Assembly: GCA_964518955.1 (NCBI GenBank)
Contig: CAZFHS010000023.1
Span: 30,244 to 94,243, forward strand
Direction: 5' to 3'
Source of the DNA: JBDGYW01 sp964518955
Lineage (GTDB): Bacteria; Gemmatimonadota; Gemmatimonadetes; Gemmatimonadales; GWC2-71-9
DNA: 64,000 nt
Under the pieces are notes generated by a model. It was given only the letters and a program-made list of their open reading frames with translations, did no database searches and was not told the origin of the DNA. Position 1 is the stretch's first letter. Every line of letters starts with the position of its first letter. A program made the translations under genes and the position numbers. Positions 8,807 to 18,065 of this stretch are shown in pieces.

Positions 8807-10351
8807 GTGCGCAAATTACACGTCGGTGTCATTGATCTCGTCACAAAAAACCCCACGCGTGCACTGTATGCGCGCGTCATGCATGCGAACCTAGCCGGCA
8901 TCATGGCGCAGATTGTCGCTTCCTGGTGCGAGCAGGAAGGACACGACGTCACGTTCGTGTGCTATACAGGGTTCGAGAACCTCGTTGACGAGCTGCCGAG
9001 TGATGTCGACCTGGTGATCATCGGTGCGTTCACTCAAGCGGCACAGTTATCCTACGCACTGAGCAACCTGTTTCGGTCCCGAGGTGCGGTCACTGCCTTG
9101 GGCGGGCCGCACGCTCGCTGCTACCCGCAAGATGCCCAAAAGTACTTCGACTACGTTCTGGGATTCACCGATCGTTCCATTGTTGCTGATCTTCTGAGGG
9201 ATGTGACGCAACATCGGCCTGAGGGCGTACACCTCTGTGCCAAAGAACAGCCAAAGTCGCTTCCAGGTGTACGCGAACGGTGGAAGTTCATCGAACGGAC
9301 TCTCGCAAAGGCACCACTATTTAAAATCGTGCCGATGTTGGGTAGCATCGGATGTCCCTATTCCTGCAGTTTCTGCATCGATTCGTCAGTGCCGTATCAG
9401 GCGCTCGAACTGGATGTAATCAAGGAAGATCTCAGATTCCTCAGGACAAAATACAAGCGCCCGCATGTGGGATGGCACGATCCGAATTTCGGAATACGAT
9501 TTGATGAAATCATCGACGCAATTGAGGAGGCCGTCCCTCCCAACAGCATAGACTTTGTTTCGGAAAGCACCCTCGCCGTTCTGACTGAACCGCACGTGAA
9601 GCGCCTCAAGAAGAACGGATTTGTCGCGGTGTTGCCCGGGATCGAGTCGTGGTACGACATGGGCGGCAAATCCAAGACTGGAAAAGCCCAGGGCATAGAC
9701 AAGGTGAAGCAGGTATCAGAGCATGTGAACATGGTCACCCGCTACGTGCCGTACCTGCAGGCCAACTTCGTGCTCGGTCTAGATGGCGATCAGGGAGCAG
9801 AACCCTTTGAACTGACCAAGATGTTCCTAGACAATTCGCCAACGGCCTTTCCCGCGTACTCGCTGCTCTCGGCATTTGGGCAGGCAGCCCCGCTCAACCT
9901 CGAATATCAGCGAGACGATCGGGTGCTACCCGTGCCGTTTCATCTGTTGAACAACAACCACGCCATGAATGTGAAGCCGCTGAACTACTCGTGGAGAGAG
10001 TTCTACGATCGGGTAATCGATCTATCGGAACATTCATTCTCGTGGCGTGCCACGTTCGACAGACTGAAGGCGGTCAAGTCGACCATTCCGAGGCTCTTGA
10101 ACGTAGTGCGCGCCCGATCGTCCGAAGGCGTTGGGAGAATCAAATACTACAAGGTGTTGAGAGAAAAGCTCGATTCGGATCTCGAACTCCGGCGGTTTTT
10201 CGATGGTCAAACGACAGAGCTGCCGAGTTTCTTTGTCGACCGGATCAAGAACGACCTCGGTCCGTTGTGGGATTGGCTTCCGGACGGGGCGCTCTATTAC
10301 GACTCGCACGCCTATCTCAAAGAGAGTCAGAAGGCTACTGCGATGGGGTGA
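8807..10351 (+). CDS. Radical SAM protein with N-terminal B12-binding-like domain
   Basis: 514 residues from a GTG at 8807 that has CTAAGG six bases upstream; an ATG at 8750 in the same frame would add an implausible basic leader. The first 160 residues resemble a cobalamin-binding Rossmann domain (VDLVIIGAFTQAAQL, VTALGGPHARCYP), but the base-off histidine motif DxHxxG is absent. The radical SAM cluster motif CPYSCSFC follows (CxxxCxxC), and the C-terminal 180 residues are alpha-helical and unfamiliar. The substrate is unknown. It stands alone between pgi and the VPS10-like gene on the same strand. Confidence 0.85.
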   Translation: MRKLHVGVIDLVTKNPTRALYARVMHANLAGIMAQIVASWCEQEGHDVTFVCYTGFENLVDELPSDVDLVIIGAFTQAAQLSYALSNLFRSRGAVTALGGPHARCYPQDAQKYFDYVLGFTDRSIVADLLRDVTQHRPEGVHLCAKEQPKSLPGVRERWKFIERTLAKAPLFKIVPMLGSIGCPYSCSFCIDSSVPYQALELDVIKEDLRFLRTKYKRPHVGWHDPNFGIRFDEIIDAIEEAVPPNSIDFVSESTLAVLTEPHVKRLKKNGFVAVLPGIESWYDMGGKSKTGKAQGIDKVKQVSEHVNMVTRYVPYLQANFVLGLDGDQGAEPFELTKMFLDNSPTAFPAYSLLSAFGQAAPLNLEYQRDDRVLPVPFHLLNNNHAMNVKPLNYSWREFYDRVIDLSEHSFSWRATFDRLKAVKSTIPRLLNVVRARSSEGVGRIKYYKVLREKLDSDLELRRFFDGQTTELPSFFVDRIKNDLGPLWDWLPDGALYYDSHAYLKESQKATAMG

Positions 10352-10397
10352 GGCGAGGTAGCCCTCCCAAGAGTCTGCACCCAAGTTGCTTGCATTC

Positions 10398-10418
10398 GGG
10401 CAGGGCGATGCCCTGCCC
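10398..10418 (+). repeat. Perfect GC-rich hairpin between radical SAM gene and VPS10-like gene
   Basis: GGGCAGGGC (10398-10406) and GCCCTGCCC (10410-10418) pair over 9 bases around a GAT loop. There is no T run after it, so it is not a classical terminator; it could be a transcript-end stabiliser or leader element for the next gene, whose ATG is 33 bases away. Confidence 0.5.
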
Positions 10419-10451
10419 CTCAGATTTCCAGCCGTAGAGGGACCGTCTCCG

Positions 10452-13400
10452 ATGAAAACGCACCGACACCTGAGTTCGCTCATTTCGACCGCTCTCGCAC
10501 TGGCGTCTCTGGCACTTCCTGCAGCAGCTCCAGCGCAATCTCTCACCGAATCTACCGTCGCCAACCTCGATTTCCGGACCATAGGCCCCGTCACGATGAG
10601 TGGACGCATCGTGGATATCGCGGTCACCGACATCAACACGTACAACTTCTATGTGGCTTCTGCGACAGGAGGAGTCTGGAAGACGACAAACAACGGTGTC
10701 GTGTTTACTCCTGTGTTCGAGAAGGAAGCGACTCACTCGGTCGGCGCGATCGCGGTGCACCAAGTGGATACGAATGTTGTCTGGGTCGGAACCGGGGAAC
10801 GTGCCAACAGGCAGAGCTCTTCGTGGGGCGACGGCGTTTACAGGTCGACCGACGGGGGTGACACCTTCACGAACATGGGGCTTCATGACAGCCACCACAT
10901 AGGCCGGATAGCACTTCATCCCACTAATTCGGACGTCGTGTTTGTTGCCGCGATGGGCCACCTGTGGGGCCCGAACGAGGAACGTGGCCTGTACATGTCA
11001 GAAGACGGCGGTGCAACCTGGGCGCTGGTGCTGGAGGGTGACGAAAACACGGGAGTGGTAGATGTTGCGATCGATCACTCCGACCCGAACATCATGTACG
11101 CGGCAAAGTACCAACGGCGCCGCCGGCCGTACGGATTCCACGGAGGAGGCCCCGGCAGCGGGCTTTTCAAGTCTGTAGACGGCGGTCGCACGTGGACTGA
11201 GCTAACGCTGGGACTCCCGGATGGGGATCTGGGGCGGATGGGCATTTCGATTTATCGCTCGAACCCGAACATCCTATACATATCCGTGGAACAAGGGTGG
11301 CGGTACAACGCTTCGACAGCATATGGAGAGCGGCGCGCCGGTATCTATCGCTCAGAGGACAAAGGCGAATCCTGGGAACACATGAGCGATTGGAACCCAC
11401 GGCCCATGTACGCCAGTCAGCCGCTGGTAGATCCCAATGACGATCAGCGGATCTACATGCTCAACAGCTACAGCTTTTCGGATGACGGTGGGAAAACCTT
11501 CACGCGACCGAGGCAAACCCTACACGGGGACGACAGGTTGGTCTGGGTGAACCCTCACGACTCACGTCATGTCATGAAGGCGGACGATGGCGGTCTAGGC
11601 ATATCCTACGATCGCGGCCTAACCTGGCTTTATATCACTCACCTGCCCGTGAGTCAGTTCTACCATGTAAACGTCGATATGAGGAAACCCTATTGGGTAT
11701 ACGGCGGGTTGCAGGACAACGGCAGCTGGATGGGGCCGAGCGCCACATACAGGGCAGACGGCGTTTTGTTCGAGGATTGGCGAAAGACCGGTGGCGGTGA
11801 TGGATTCTTGAACCTGGTTGACACCACTGACAACCAGACGCTCTACACCGAGTCCCAGTATCTCGGGCTGTCTCGGGTCGATATCGCTAGCGGGGCCCGT
11901 ACGTGGATCCGGCCGGATAACGCTCGTGGAGCCATCGGGGCTCGGCGCAACTGGGATGCGTGGGGACCGGGCCTTCCCGAACCGGAACTCGGCAACGCCA
12001 TGGCGCCGGCAAACTGGGACGGGCCCTTTTGGATCTCGGTTCACGACAACAACACGCTGTATGCGGGCACCAACAAGGCCTGGAAGAGCACCGATCGCGG
12101 CGACACTTGGATCGAACTGGGTGACCTGACGACGGGAGTGAATCGCCGCGAGCTGACGATCATGGGGCAGCGTCCCCACGACTCGACACTCTCACTAGAT
12201 GACGGGATTCCCTATTACCCGACTCTGACTGCTCTTGCCGAATCACCGATCGTTCCTGGCCTCCTTTATGCCGGCACCGATGATGGCAATCTGCAGGTAT
12301 CGGAAAACGATGGGCAAGATTGGGTGAACGTCGTCGATCGAGTGCCGGGATTGCCCAGATCGACATGGTTCTCGAACATCGAGCCGTCGCGATACGATGC
12401 GAACACTGTGTATCTCACGACCAACAACTATCGCAACAACGACTTCGCAAACTACGTGTTCAAGTCCACCGACCGCGGCCAAAACTGGGTTTCGATTTCG
12501 GGCGACCTTCCGGGCGATCATGTAGCCCGCATGATCCGAGAGGACACGAGGAATCCAGACGTACTCTATTTGGGTACCGAGCTGGGCTTGTTCTATAGCA
12601 ACGACGGAGGGGCACACTGGGTCGAGTTGAGGGGCAACATGCCCACAATGGCATTCAACGACTTGGTCGTTCACCCACGAGACAACGACCTCGTGCTAGG
12701 GACGCACAGCCGAGGTATTTGGATTCTGGACAACATCAACATGCTCCAGGAACTCACGCCAGAGGTCCTGTCATCCAACGCACATCTCTTCTCGTTGGAA
12801 CCTGCTGAGATGATTCGTTACGCCCGCGATGGCGGACACACCGGAGACATGTATTTCCGCGGCGAGAATCCGGCAGATGGAGCGACGATCGATTATTTCC
12901 TGAGCGATGTTGGAGCCGGCGAAGAAATCAGTATCACGATTCTCGATGCAGCTGGTAACGAGATCGCTGAAGTCGAGCCAGAAACAGACGCCGGGCTCAA
13001 TCGCGTGGTGTGGGACCTGCACGCCGCGAACATCGGCCCGCCGATGGCTAACGGCCGAGGAAATCGTGGACTGTCTGGGCCGTGGGTCCTGCCCGGCGAA
13101 TATATGGTTCGTCTTTTGGTTGGAGGGCAGGCGTACGGGCAGCGTCTATATGTAACCGACGACCCGCGTTTATCTGTTTCGGACGAATTGAGGAGAGAGT
13201 GGCACGCCGCGGTTAGCGAACTCGCAGGGACATTGAGCTCATACCTGCTTACCGTCGACAGCGTCATGCAAGTGAGGCGTCAGCTCGACGAGATGGAAGA
13301 GTGCGACGAAGCCCGCAACACCAACCTCATCAGGAACCTCGAAGAACTCGACCCCCTAATGAACGAGTTGCGGAGCAGGCTAATGAGGTTGTACGGTCAG

Positions 13401-13529
13401 GTTTCCGACTCTCCAGCCCGGTTTACTGCAGACCAAAGGGCTCAGCAAGCGTACTTCGAAGAGTGGATCGAGCGTTTGGAGCCCCAGGTTAGGGCAGTGA
13501 TTGACGCTGAATTGATTGGATGTGACTGA
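10452..13529 (+). CDS. Secreted VPS10/sortilin-like BNR beta-propeller protein
   Basis: 1025 residues. The ATG at 10452 gives a standard signal peptide (MKTHRHLSSLISTALALASLA, cleavage near PAQS). Many BNR/Asp-box repeats follow (GGVWKTTNNG, GVYRSTDGGDTF, GLYMSEDGGATW, GLFKSVDGGRTW, YVFKSTDRGQNW, GLFYSNDGGAHW), forming one or two propellers up to about residue 780. The remainder is a beta-sandwich-like domain and a helical C-terminus. This is the large secreted VPS10-domain/glycosyl-hydrolase-like family that is abundant in Gemmatimonadota, Bacteroidota and Acidobacteriota. Members are often annotated as glycosyl hydrolases without evidence; catalytic residues are not evident here. Confidence 0.9.
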   Translation: MKTHRHLSSLISTALALASLALPAAAPAQSLTESTVANLDFRTIGPVTMSGRIVDIAVTDINTYNFYVASATGGVWKTTNNGVVFTPVFEKEATHSVGAIAVHQVDTNVVWVGTGERANRQSSSWGDGVYRSTDGGDTFTNMGLHDSHHIGRIALHPTNSDVVFVAAMGHLWGPNEERGLYMSEDGGATWALVLEGDENTGVVDVAIDHSDPNIMYAAKYQRRRRPYGFHGGGPGSGLFKSVDGGRTWTELTLGLPDGDLGRMGISIYRSNPNILYISVEQGWRYNASTAYGERRAGIYRSEDKGESWEHMSDWNPRPMYASQPLVDPNDDQRIYMLNSYSFSDDGGKTFTRPRQTLHGDDRLVWVNPHDSRHVMKADDGGLGISYDRGLTWLYITHLPVSQFYHVNVDMRKPYWVYGGLQDNGSWMGPSATYRADGVLFEDWRKTGGGDGFLNLVDTTDNQTLYTESQYLGLSRVDIASGARTWIRPDNARGAIGARRNWDAWGPGLPEPELGNAMAPANWDGPFWISVHDNNTLYAGTNKAWKSTDRGDTWIELGDLTTGVNRRELTIMGQRPHDSTLSLDDGIPYYPTLTALAESPIVPGLLYAGTDDGNLQVSENDGQDWVNVVDRVPGLPRSTWFSNIEPSRYDANTVYLTTNNYRNNDFANYVFKSTDRGQNWVSISGDLPGDHVARMIREDTRNPDVLYLGTELGLFYSNDGGAHWVELRGNMPTMAFNDLVVHPRDNDLVLGTHSRGIWILDNINMLQELTPEVLSSNAHLFSLEPAEMIRYARDGGHTGDMYFRGENPADGATIDYFLSDVGAGEEISITILDAAGNEIAEVEPETDAGLNRVVWDLHAANIGPPMANGRGNRGLSGPWVLPGEYMVRLLVGGQAYGQRLYVTDDPRLSVSDELRREWHAAVSELAGTLSSYLLTVDSVMQVRRQLDEMEECDEARNTNLIRNLEELDPLMNELRSRLMRLYGQVSDSPARFTADQRAQQAYFEEWIERLEPQVRAVIDAELIGCD

Positions 13530-13543
13530 GGAGAGGGAGAAAA

Positions 13544-13573
13544 GGGAGGAGGGGGAGTGCTCCCTCCCCTCCC
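13544..13573. terminator. Bidirectional purine/pyrimidine hairpin between convergent genes
   Basis: GGGAGGAGGGGGAG (13544-13557) pairs with CTCCCTCCCCTCCC (13560-13573) around a TG loop: 14 positions with one G-T wobble and one mismatch. It sits between the stop of the VPS10-like gene and the convergent stop of the M14 carboxypeptidase. No long T run is present, so efficiency is uncertain. Confidence 0.5.
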
Positions 13574-13604
13574 TCCCCTCCGTCTCCTACTCTCCAAGCA
13601 AACC

Positions 13605-15521
13605 CTACGGATGCCCCAACACCAGCGGCACCTTCACCAACCCACCTCTGGTCGACATCACGTGCACGGTGCCTTCAACGCCAGACACGCCGTATGTCCG
13701 CACTTCGAAGGTGACAGTCTTCCGCTCGCCTGGTTCGGTCCAGCCGGCCGATATGACCTTGTTTCGCCCCGACGGGGACACGATCCTGAGGCTAGGCGAG
13801 TCGCCATCAGTGAGCGAGTCGTCAAACTCTAGTCGTACTCGGTCTTCTTGGACAATCTTGACTAGCTGTGCCTGGCGCAGAGCTGTTGGAAGTTGCCCGC
13901 TGTTCGTCCAACTCACCGTGACCTCATACGTTGTGCTGTCGTCGCCGCGGTGCACTCGAATGCTGGTGTCGACATCGTCTATCAACGGCAGCTGTTTCGA
14001 CATTGCGAGGTTGAACAGGGCCTGTCTGCTGATTCCGTCTTCTAGGACATGCGTCGGGCCGTTCTGAGAGAAGAACTTGGGATGAAAGCCGCCTATCTCG
14101 ACATCGCCGAGCACCGGGTGGTGTAGCGGTTCCCATTCGCGGAATCCGTTTCCGCCGTTGCCCTGGTCGTCCCAGGTCAGCGCATCTACCTGGTCGCGGA
14201 GTCCGTCGTTGTTGTAGTCCTCCATCGCTCCACCGTTCCAAAGCTCGTCTCCGTACCAGATGGCGCCATAATACCAGTACCCGAAGTCAGGACTGTGGCC
14301 GAAGAGCGGGCCCGGGCTCGCAGAGTCGCCGGTAAATGGACTGACGGGAACACGCATTCTGTACGTGTAGTACACGTCGCCCGCCCAGGGATATCCGGTG
14401 ATGTCCATGCCAAGCGTGTCGAACCTGATGTAATGGGCCAGGTCCTCAGGATACATCCGTTCCGTGCTTCTGGATGTCGAAGGGGGACGCAGGTGCATCG
14501 GGACTCTCGTGTCCATTGAGTTGACCACGGAAACGTTGGGATTCGCCAGCAAGAACAGAACAGTCGCCCTGGTCTCGATTTCGCTCAGCGGGAATGCCCC
14601 TGCTCCGCGCTGCGTATAACCGCGGCGCGTCTTGTCGCCTCCAGTGCCAGGTCGCCAGTTCTCCGGGTAGTTTCGATGAAGGTCCAGTCCGCCGATGCCG
14701 TCTTCGTTGTACCTGCCGTCACCGTCGTCATCGGTACCTTCGGAGATGACCATCCACTCGCCTACCTCGTCGCCGCGGACGCGTCGCAAAAGACGGCCGG
14801 ACGGATCGCGATCGTCGACGATGTAGTTCGCTTCGTCATCGGTGTCCGGGCGAGGACGGTAGCGGATCTGATGGATGACACCGTCTCCGTCCAGGTCGTT
14901 GGGAGAGTCTTCATCGAGGAGCCCGTCACGGTCGTTGTCGTGCGGTCTCACTGTGCTGCGGTTGGACTGCGCCGTGTGCAGATACATATTCGAGCCGTCA
15001 GGGTTGTTCTCAGGTCTGACATACATGGCTCGCGTGTCGAGAAACTCCGTGATTTCAGCGTCCTGACCGTAGTTCTCGAGCAGGTGCTTGATCAGCCACA
15101 GCGCCGACTCACTGCTCGTGACCTCGCCACTGTGACGCCCACCTTCGAAATATGAGGCCGGTTTGTCCACTGCCGCCCCGGTTTCCTTGTTTGTCAGCGT
15201 CACCTGCATTATTGGCCGGCCTTCGAAACTCTTCGCCACCTCGTACAGATCGACGAGGTTCGGATACTGTGCGGCCCACCGCTCCAACCACTCGTACATC
15301 ACGTCCACAGTGTGGTATTTGTCGAACGTCAATACGTCGCCCGCTTCGTACTCGACACCTTCGTGACGGTGCTGGCGAAAGAAACTCACTCCATGGCGTT
15401 CGCCCTTCACGGTGTAGTAGGTCGTGTCCCTGTCGGACTCGGGGAACGATTGTGCGATCGCGGCCGGTGCGGGGCAGATCGCCAGACAAATGAGCAAGAA
15501 CAGACAAGATCGTGTCGTCAT
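13605..15521 (-). CDS. Secreted M14 zinc carboxypeptidase
   Basis: 638 residues. The ATG at 15521 follows GGGAGA with good spacing and opens a lipophilic signal peptide ending near AIAQS. The M14 metallopeptidase zinc pair is visible as GGRHSGEVT (H130, E133), and LDLHRNYPENW supplies the substrate-binding Arg/Asn segment. An unusual Asp-rich insert (DNDRDGLLDEDS, DLDGDGVIHQ, DDDGDGRYNEDG) between residues 185 and 270 looks like calcium-binding EF-hand or dockerin-type loops. The C-terminal 130 residues form a probable beta-sandwich. It would cleave C-terminal residues from peptides outside the cell or in the periplasm. Confidence 0.9.
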   Translation of the reverse strand: MTTRSCLFLLICLAICPAPAAIAQSFPESDRDTTYYTVKGERHGVSFFRQHRHEGVEYEAGDVLTFDKYHTVDVMYEWLERWAAQYPNLVDLYEVAKSFEGRPIMQVTLTNKETGAAVDKPASYFEGGRHSGEVTSSESALWLIKHLLENYGQDAEITEFLDTRAMYVRPENNPDGSNMYLHTAQSNRSTVRPHDNDRDGLLDEDSPNDLDGDGVIHQIRYRPRPDTDDEANYIVDDRDPSGRLLRRVRGDEVGEWMVISEGTDDDGDGRYNEDGIGGLDLHRNYPENWRPGTGGDKTRRGYTQRGAGAFPLSEIETRATVLFLLANPNVSVVNSMDTRVPMHLRPPSTSRSTERMYPEDLAHYIRFDTLGMDITGYPWAGDVYYTYRMRVPVSPFTGDSASPGPLFGHSPDFGYWYYGAIWYGDELWNGGAMEDYNNDGLRDQVDALTWDDQGNGGNGFREWEPLHHPVLGDVEIGGFHPKFFSQNGPTHVLEDGISRQALFNLAMSKQLPLIDDVDTSIRVHRGDDSTTYEVTVSWTNSGQLPTALRQAQLVKIVQEDRVRLEFDDSLTDGDSPSLRIVSPSGRNKVISAGWTEPGERKTVTFEVRTYGVSGVEGTVHVMSTRGGLVKVPLVLGHP

Positions 15522-15674
15522 TGTTATCTCTCCCAACGGTTTGGACTGGCGCTAAGATATCTGGGGGTACAAGCTGGCGGTAGCACGGCTTGCCTCCCAA
15601 AGCTCCCACCCGTACTGTTTGCGAGTCACAGGACCTCGACTCTGGTGTCCCAGATCTCGGCGAGTGAGCTAGAT

Positions 15675-16139
15675 ATGCAGTCACACGGTGTGCGACGGAA
15701 AACGGCACTTGAATCGAAAGTACGACACATGGTGGCTTTGTCGGTGATCCTCTTGGCGGTGACTGGATGTGCCACACCTGTCTCGACGGGAGCGAGCGGA
15801 ACAGCATGCGCTGATCCCATCGTGACGACCCGCCATGAACTCTTCTTTGGCCTCCAGAAACCTGACTCGAGTATCGTTTCGGAAGGGGAGTTCGCGGCAT
15901 TCATGCGCGACATTGTCAGGCCGCGGTTCCCCGACGGTGCCACACTGATAAGTGCCGATGGTCAGTATCAACTGGCGGATGGCACGAGAATCGAAGAACC
16001 GACGAAGATCCTCGTCCTCATCTATCCGGATAGCGCGGAAATCCGGGAAAAGATCGGTGAGGTCATAACCCAATTCCGAGAACGCTTCCGACAAGAAAGC
16101 GTGGGATGGGTACGCACAACTGCACGAGTTTGCTTCTGA
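15675..16139 (+). CDS. DUF3574 lipoprotein
   Basis: 154 residues. A lipobox-like VILLAVTGCATP places the lipidated cysteine near residue 31, indicating a small lipoprotein. The mature part matches DUF3574: HELFFGLQKPDSSIVSEGEF, RPRFPDGATLISADGQYQL and EPTKILVLIYPD. I chose the ATG at 15675 because it provides the positively charged leader (RRKTALESKVRH); an ATG at 15729 begins directly at the hydrophobic core. No function has been established for the family. Confidence 0.75.
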   Translation: MQSHGVRRKTALESKVRHMVALSVILLAVTGCATPVSTGASGTACADPIVTTRHELFFGLQKPDSSIVSEGEFAAFMRDIVRPRFPDGATLISADGQYQLADGTRIEEPTKILVLIYPDSAEIREKIGEVITQFRERFRQESVGWVRTTARVCF

Positions 16140-16169
16140 GTTGCTCCATGTAGCTATCATCCAATCAGA

Positions 16170-16772
16170 ATGTACCACCACGAAAGATTGAACGTCGTCA
16201 ACGTCGGCTATCGATCGACGAACTACTGGGTCATAAGCACTCGAAACTCCCGTTTGCTCGTGGATTTGGGTTGGCCGGGCACTATGGGACAGATGCGAGC
16301 TAGCATGCGGCGAAAGGGAGTGCCCATCAACGAGATCGCCTACGCGCTTGCAACGCACTACCATATCGACCATGCTGGGCTCGCCCAGGAGTTCAAGCAG
16401 AATGGCGTCCTGTTGTTGCTGATGGATGTGCAGGTGTCTGCGGTTCCGCTCATGAAAGCGTACACCAAACCTCATGACAAATACGTCGAGATCACTACTC
16501 ACGACAACGTCACGATATCGTGTTCCGAGAGTCGGGATTTGCTCGCGAAGATTGGCATCCCTGGTGAAATCGTGCATACGCCCGGTCACAGCGACGACAG
16601 TGTTTCACTGCTGCTCGACGACGGCTCGGTGTTCACCGGTGATTTGACACATCCGGCCATGGCTGAGGAAGAAGATGCAGAGGTCGTGCAAGCGAGCTGG
16701 ACATTACTGAAGGAAAAGGGGGCATCTCGGGTGTACCCCGCACATGGCCCAGTGCGTTCAATGCCCGATTGA
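16170..16772 (+). CDS. Metallo-beta-lactamase-fold hydrolase
   Basis: 200 residues. All main metal-binding motifs of the MBL fold are present: HYHIDHAG (H63, H65, D67, H68), HTPGHSDDS, GDLTH and a final YPAHGP. It lacks a signal peptide, so it is cytoplasmic. The short length and simple fold resemble the glyoxalase II-like group, but the substrate cannot be assigned. It is followed on the same strand by the HAD and PNPOx-like genes with short gaps (37 and 35 bases), a likely transcription unit. Confidence 0.85.
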   Translation: MYHHERLNVVNVGYRSTNYWVISTRNSRLLVDLGWPGTMGQMRASMRRKGVPINEIAYALATHYHIDHAGLAQEFKQNGVLLLLMDVQVSAVPLMKAYTKPHDKYVEITTHDNVTISCSESRDLLAKIGIPGEIVHTPGHSDDSVSLLLDDGSVFTGDLTHPAMAEEEDAEVVQASWTLLKEKGASRVYPAHGPVRSMPD

Positions 16773-16809
16773 ATCCCGACCTCACACACGCCGCAAGGAT
16801 GGGAGTCTG

Positions 16810-17529
16810 ATGCGCATAGACCTTTCGGAAATAGAAGCCGTCACTCTGGATTTCTACAACACACTCGCCTACCACAAGCAAGGCAGCGGTCGGGGAGTGA
16901 TGCTGATGGAGTATTTACGGTCCCAGGGATTCGAATCCGATCCCTGGGAACACCAGGTGCTCTATGATGTATTCGAAAGACACGCAACGGATTATTCTCC
17001 CGATTTCGACGAGGAAGAAAAGCATGAGTATCTAGTGTGGTTCGCCGAACGGCTATTCCGGCGCTTGAATGTTCGTGTGGACGAAGGCGCATCAGCTGAA
17101 CACGTGGAAGGGGTGTGGCGCGTGCTCGGCCCGGGCAGCTTGGGCGTGTATGCGGATGTACAACCTGCACTTCGTGCGCTGCGAGCAGCCGGATACCCTT
17201 TGGCCATCATCTCCAACTGGCAGCGCGGCCTCGAGAACTTCTGTCGCGAATTGGGTATCGCCGATTTGGTTGACTACATCGTGGCCTCGGCAGAGGTAGG
17301 CATGGCCAAACCGGAACCGAGGATATTTCTCGACGTGTGTGTAAAAGTGGGCGTATCGAGTGAACGTGTGATTCATGTTGGAGACAGCGTGGTCGATGAC
17401 GTCGGGGGTGGTCGAAGTGCCGGGATGAAAGTGATATTGATCCAGCGCGAAGGCGAACCCGAGGCGCCCAACACGCCTACAATAGATAGCTTGAGCCGGT
17501 TACCGGAGCTGCTCACTTCGAGCACCTAA
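16810..17529 (+). CDS. HAD-superfamily hydrolase
   Basis: 239 residues from the ATG at 16810, which follows GGGAG; an upstream in-frame ATG at 16744 overlaps the previous gene and is unlikely. HAD motifs: nucleophile in LDFYNTL (D14), IISNW for motif II, the lysine in AKPEPRIF and the acidic HVGDSVVDDVGG. Tyr replaces the second Asp of DxDxT, as in L-2-haloacid dehalogenases and some HAD-IA phosphatases. The intact GDSxxxD acidic motif fits a phosphatase better. Substrate unknown. Confidence 0.85.
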   Translation: MRIDLSEIEAVTLDFYNTLAYHKQGSGRGVMLMEYLRSQGFESDPWEHQVLYDVFERHATDYSPDFDEEEKHEYLVWFAERLFRRLNVRVDEGASAEHVEGVWRVLGPGSLGVYADVQPALRALRAAGYPLAIISNWQRGLENFCRELGIADLVDYIVASAEVGMAKPEPRIFLDVCVKVGVSSERVIHVGDSVVDDVGGGRSAGMKVILIQREGEPEAPNTPTIDSLSRLPELLTSST

Positions 17530-17564
17530 ATGGCAACCCAGACATACTGCGGAAGGAAACCTCT

Positions 17565-18050
17565 TTGACTGAAAACATGCGCAGAAAAGACAGACTCATC
17601 GAGCACCGCGCGGATATCGACGCGATCATTGCGGGCAGTGAGGTTTGCAGGCTCGCGCTTTCTGTGAAGGACGAGCCCTATCTCGTCCCACTCTCATTCG
17701 GTTACGACGGCGACGCGATCTATGTCCACACGGCAAAGAAGGGCAAGAAGATTGACTACTTCAAAGCAAACAATCGGGTTTGCTTCGAGTTCGAGACCAA
17801 CGTCCGCTACGTGCGCGACGGATCTGACGCATGCAGTTCTACTTTTTCGTTCGAGAGCGTGATTGGCTATGGCAATATCAGCGAAGAGGTGGACGCCGAG
17901 CACAAACAATACGCACTCCGCCAGATATCACTCCACTATGGGGAAACTCCGAACGCGTTTCCGCAAGACGCAGTTCGTAAGGTGAGGGTTTGGAAGGTCT
18001 CGATTGAATCCGTTAGTGGCAAACGTTCGCCGCTCAAGGAGCTGTCCTGA
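17565..18050 (+). CDS. Pyridoxamine 5'-phosphate oxidase-like flavin/heme-binding protein (NimA-like)
   Basis: 161 residues. The split-barrel fold of the PNPOx family is recognisable from VCRLALSVKDEPYLVPLSFGY, AIYVHTAKKGKKIDYF and NRVCFEFE, closest to NimA-type proteins. A TTG at 17565 is placed about 8 bases after AAGGA, whereas the ATG at 17577 is about 20 bases away, so the TTG start is preferred. It could be a flavin-dependent reductase; a role in nitroimidazole resistance cannot be claimed. Confidence 0.8.
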   Translation: MTENMRRKDRLIEHRADIDAIIAGSEVCRLALSVKDEPYLVPLSFGYDGDAIYVHTAKKGKKIDYFKANNRVCFEFETNVRYVRDGSDACSSTFSFESVIGYGNISEEVDAEHKQYALRQISLHYGETPNAFPQDAVRKVRVWKVSIESVSGKRSPLKELS

Positions 18051-18065
18051 GTTCACTAGCTGCAG

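Noticed and set aside
10452..13529. Annotation of the VPS10-like protein as a glycosyl hydrolase or sialidase
   Set aside because: Asp-box repeats are structural and shared with many non-enzymatic propellers; the sialidase arginine triad is not evident.
16810..17529. HAD protein as an L-2-haloacid dehalogenase, which would fit the dehalogenase theme
   Set aside because: Tyr at the second position of the nucleophile motif fits, but the intact GDSxxxD acidic motif is that of phosphatases and the gene is far from the rdh locus.
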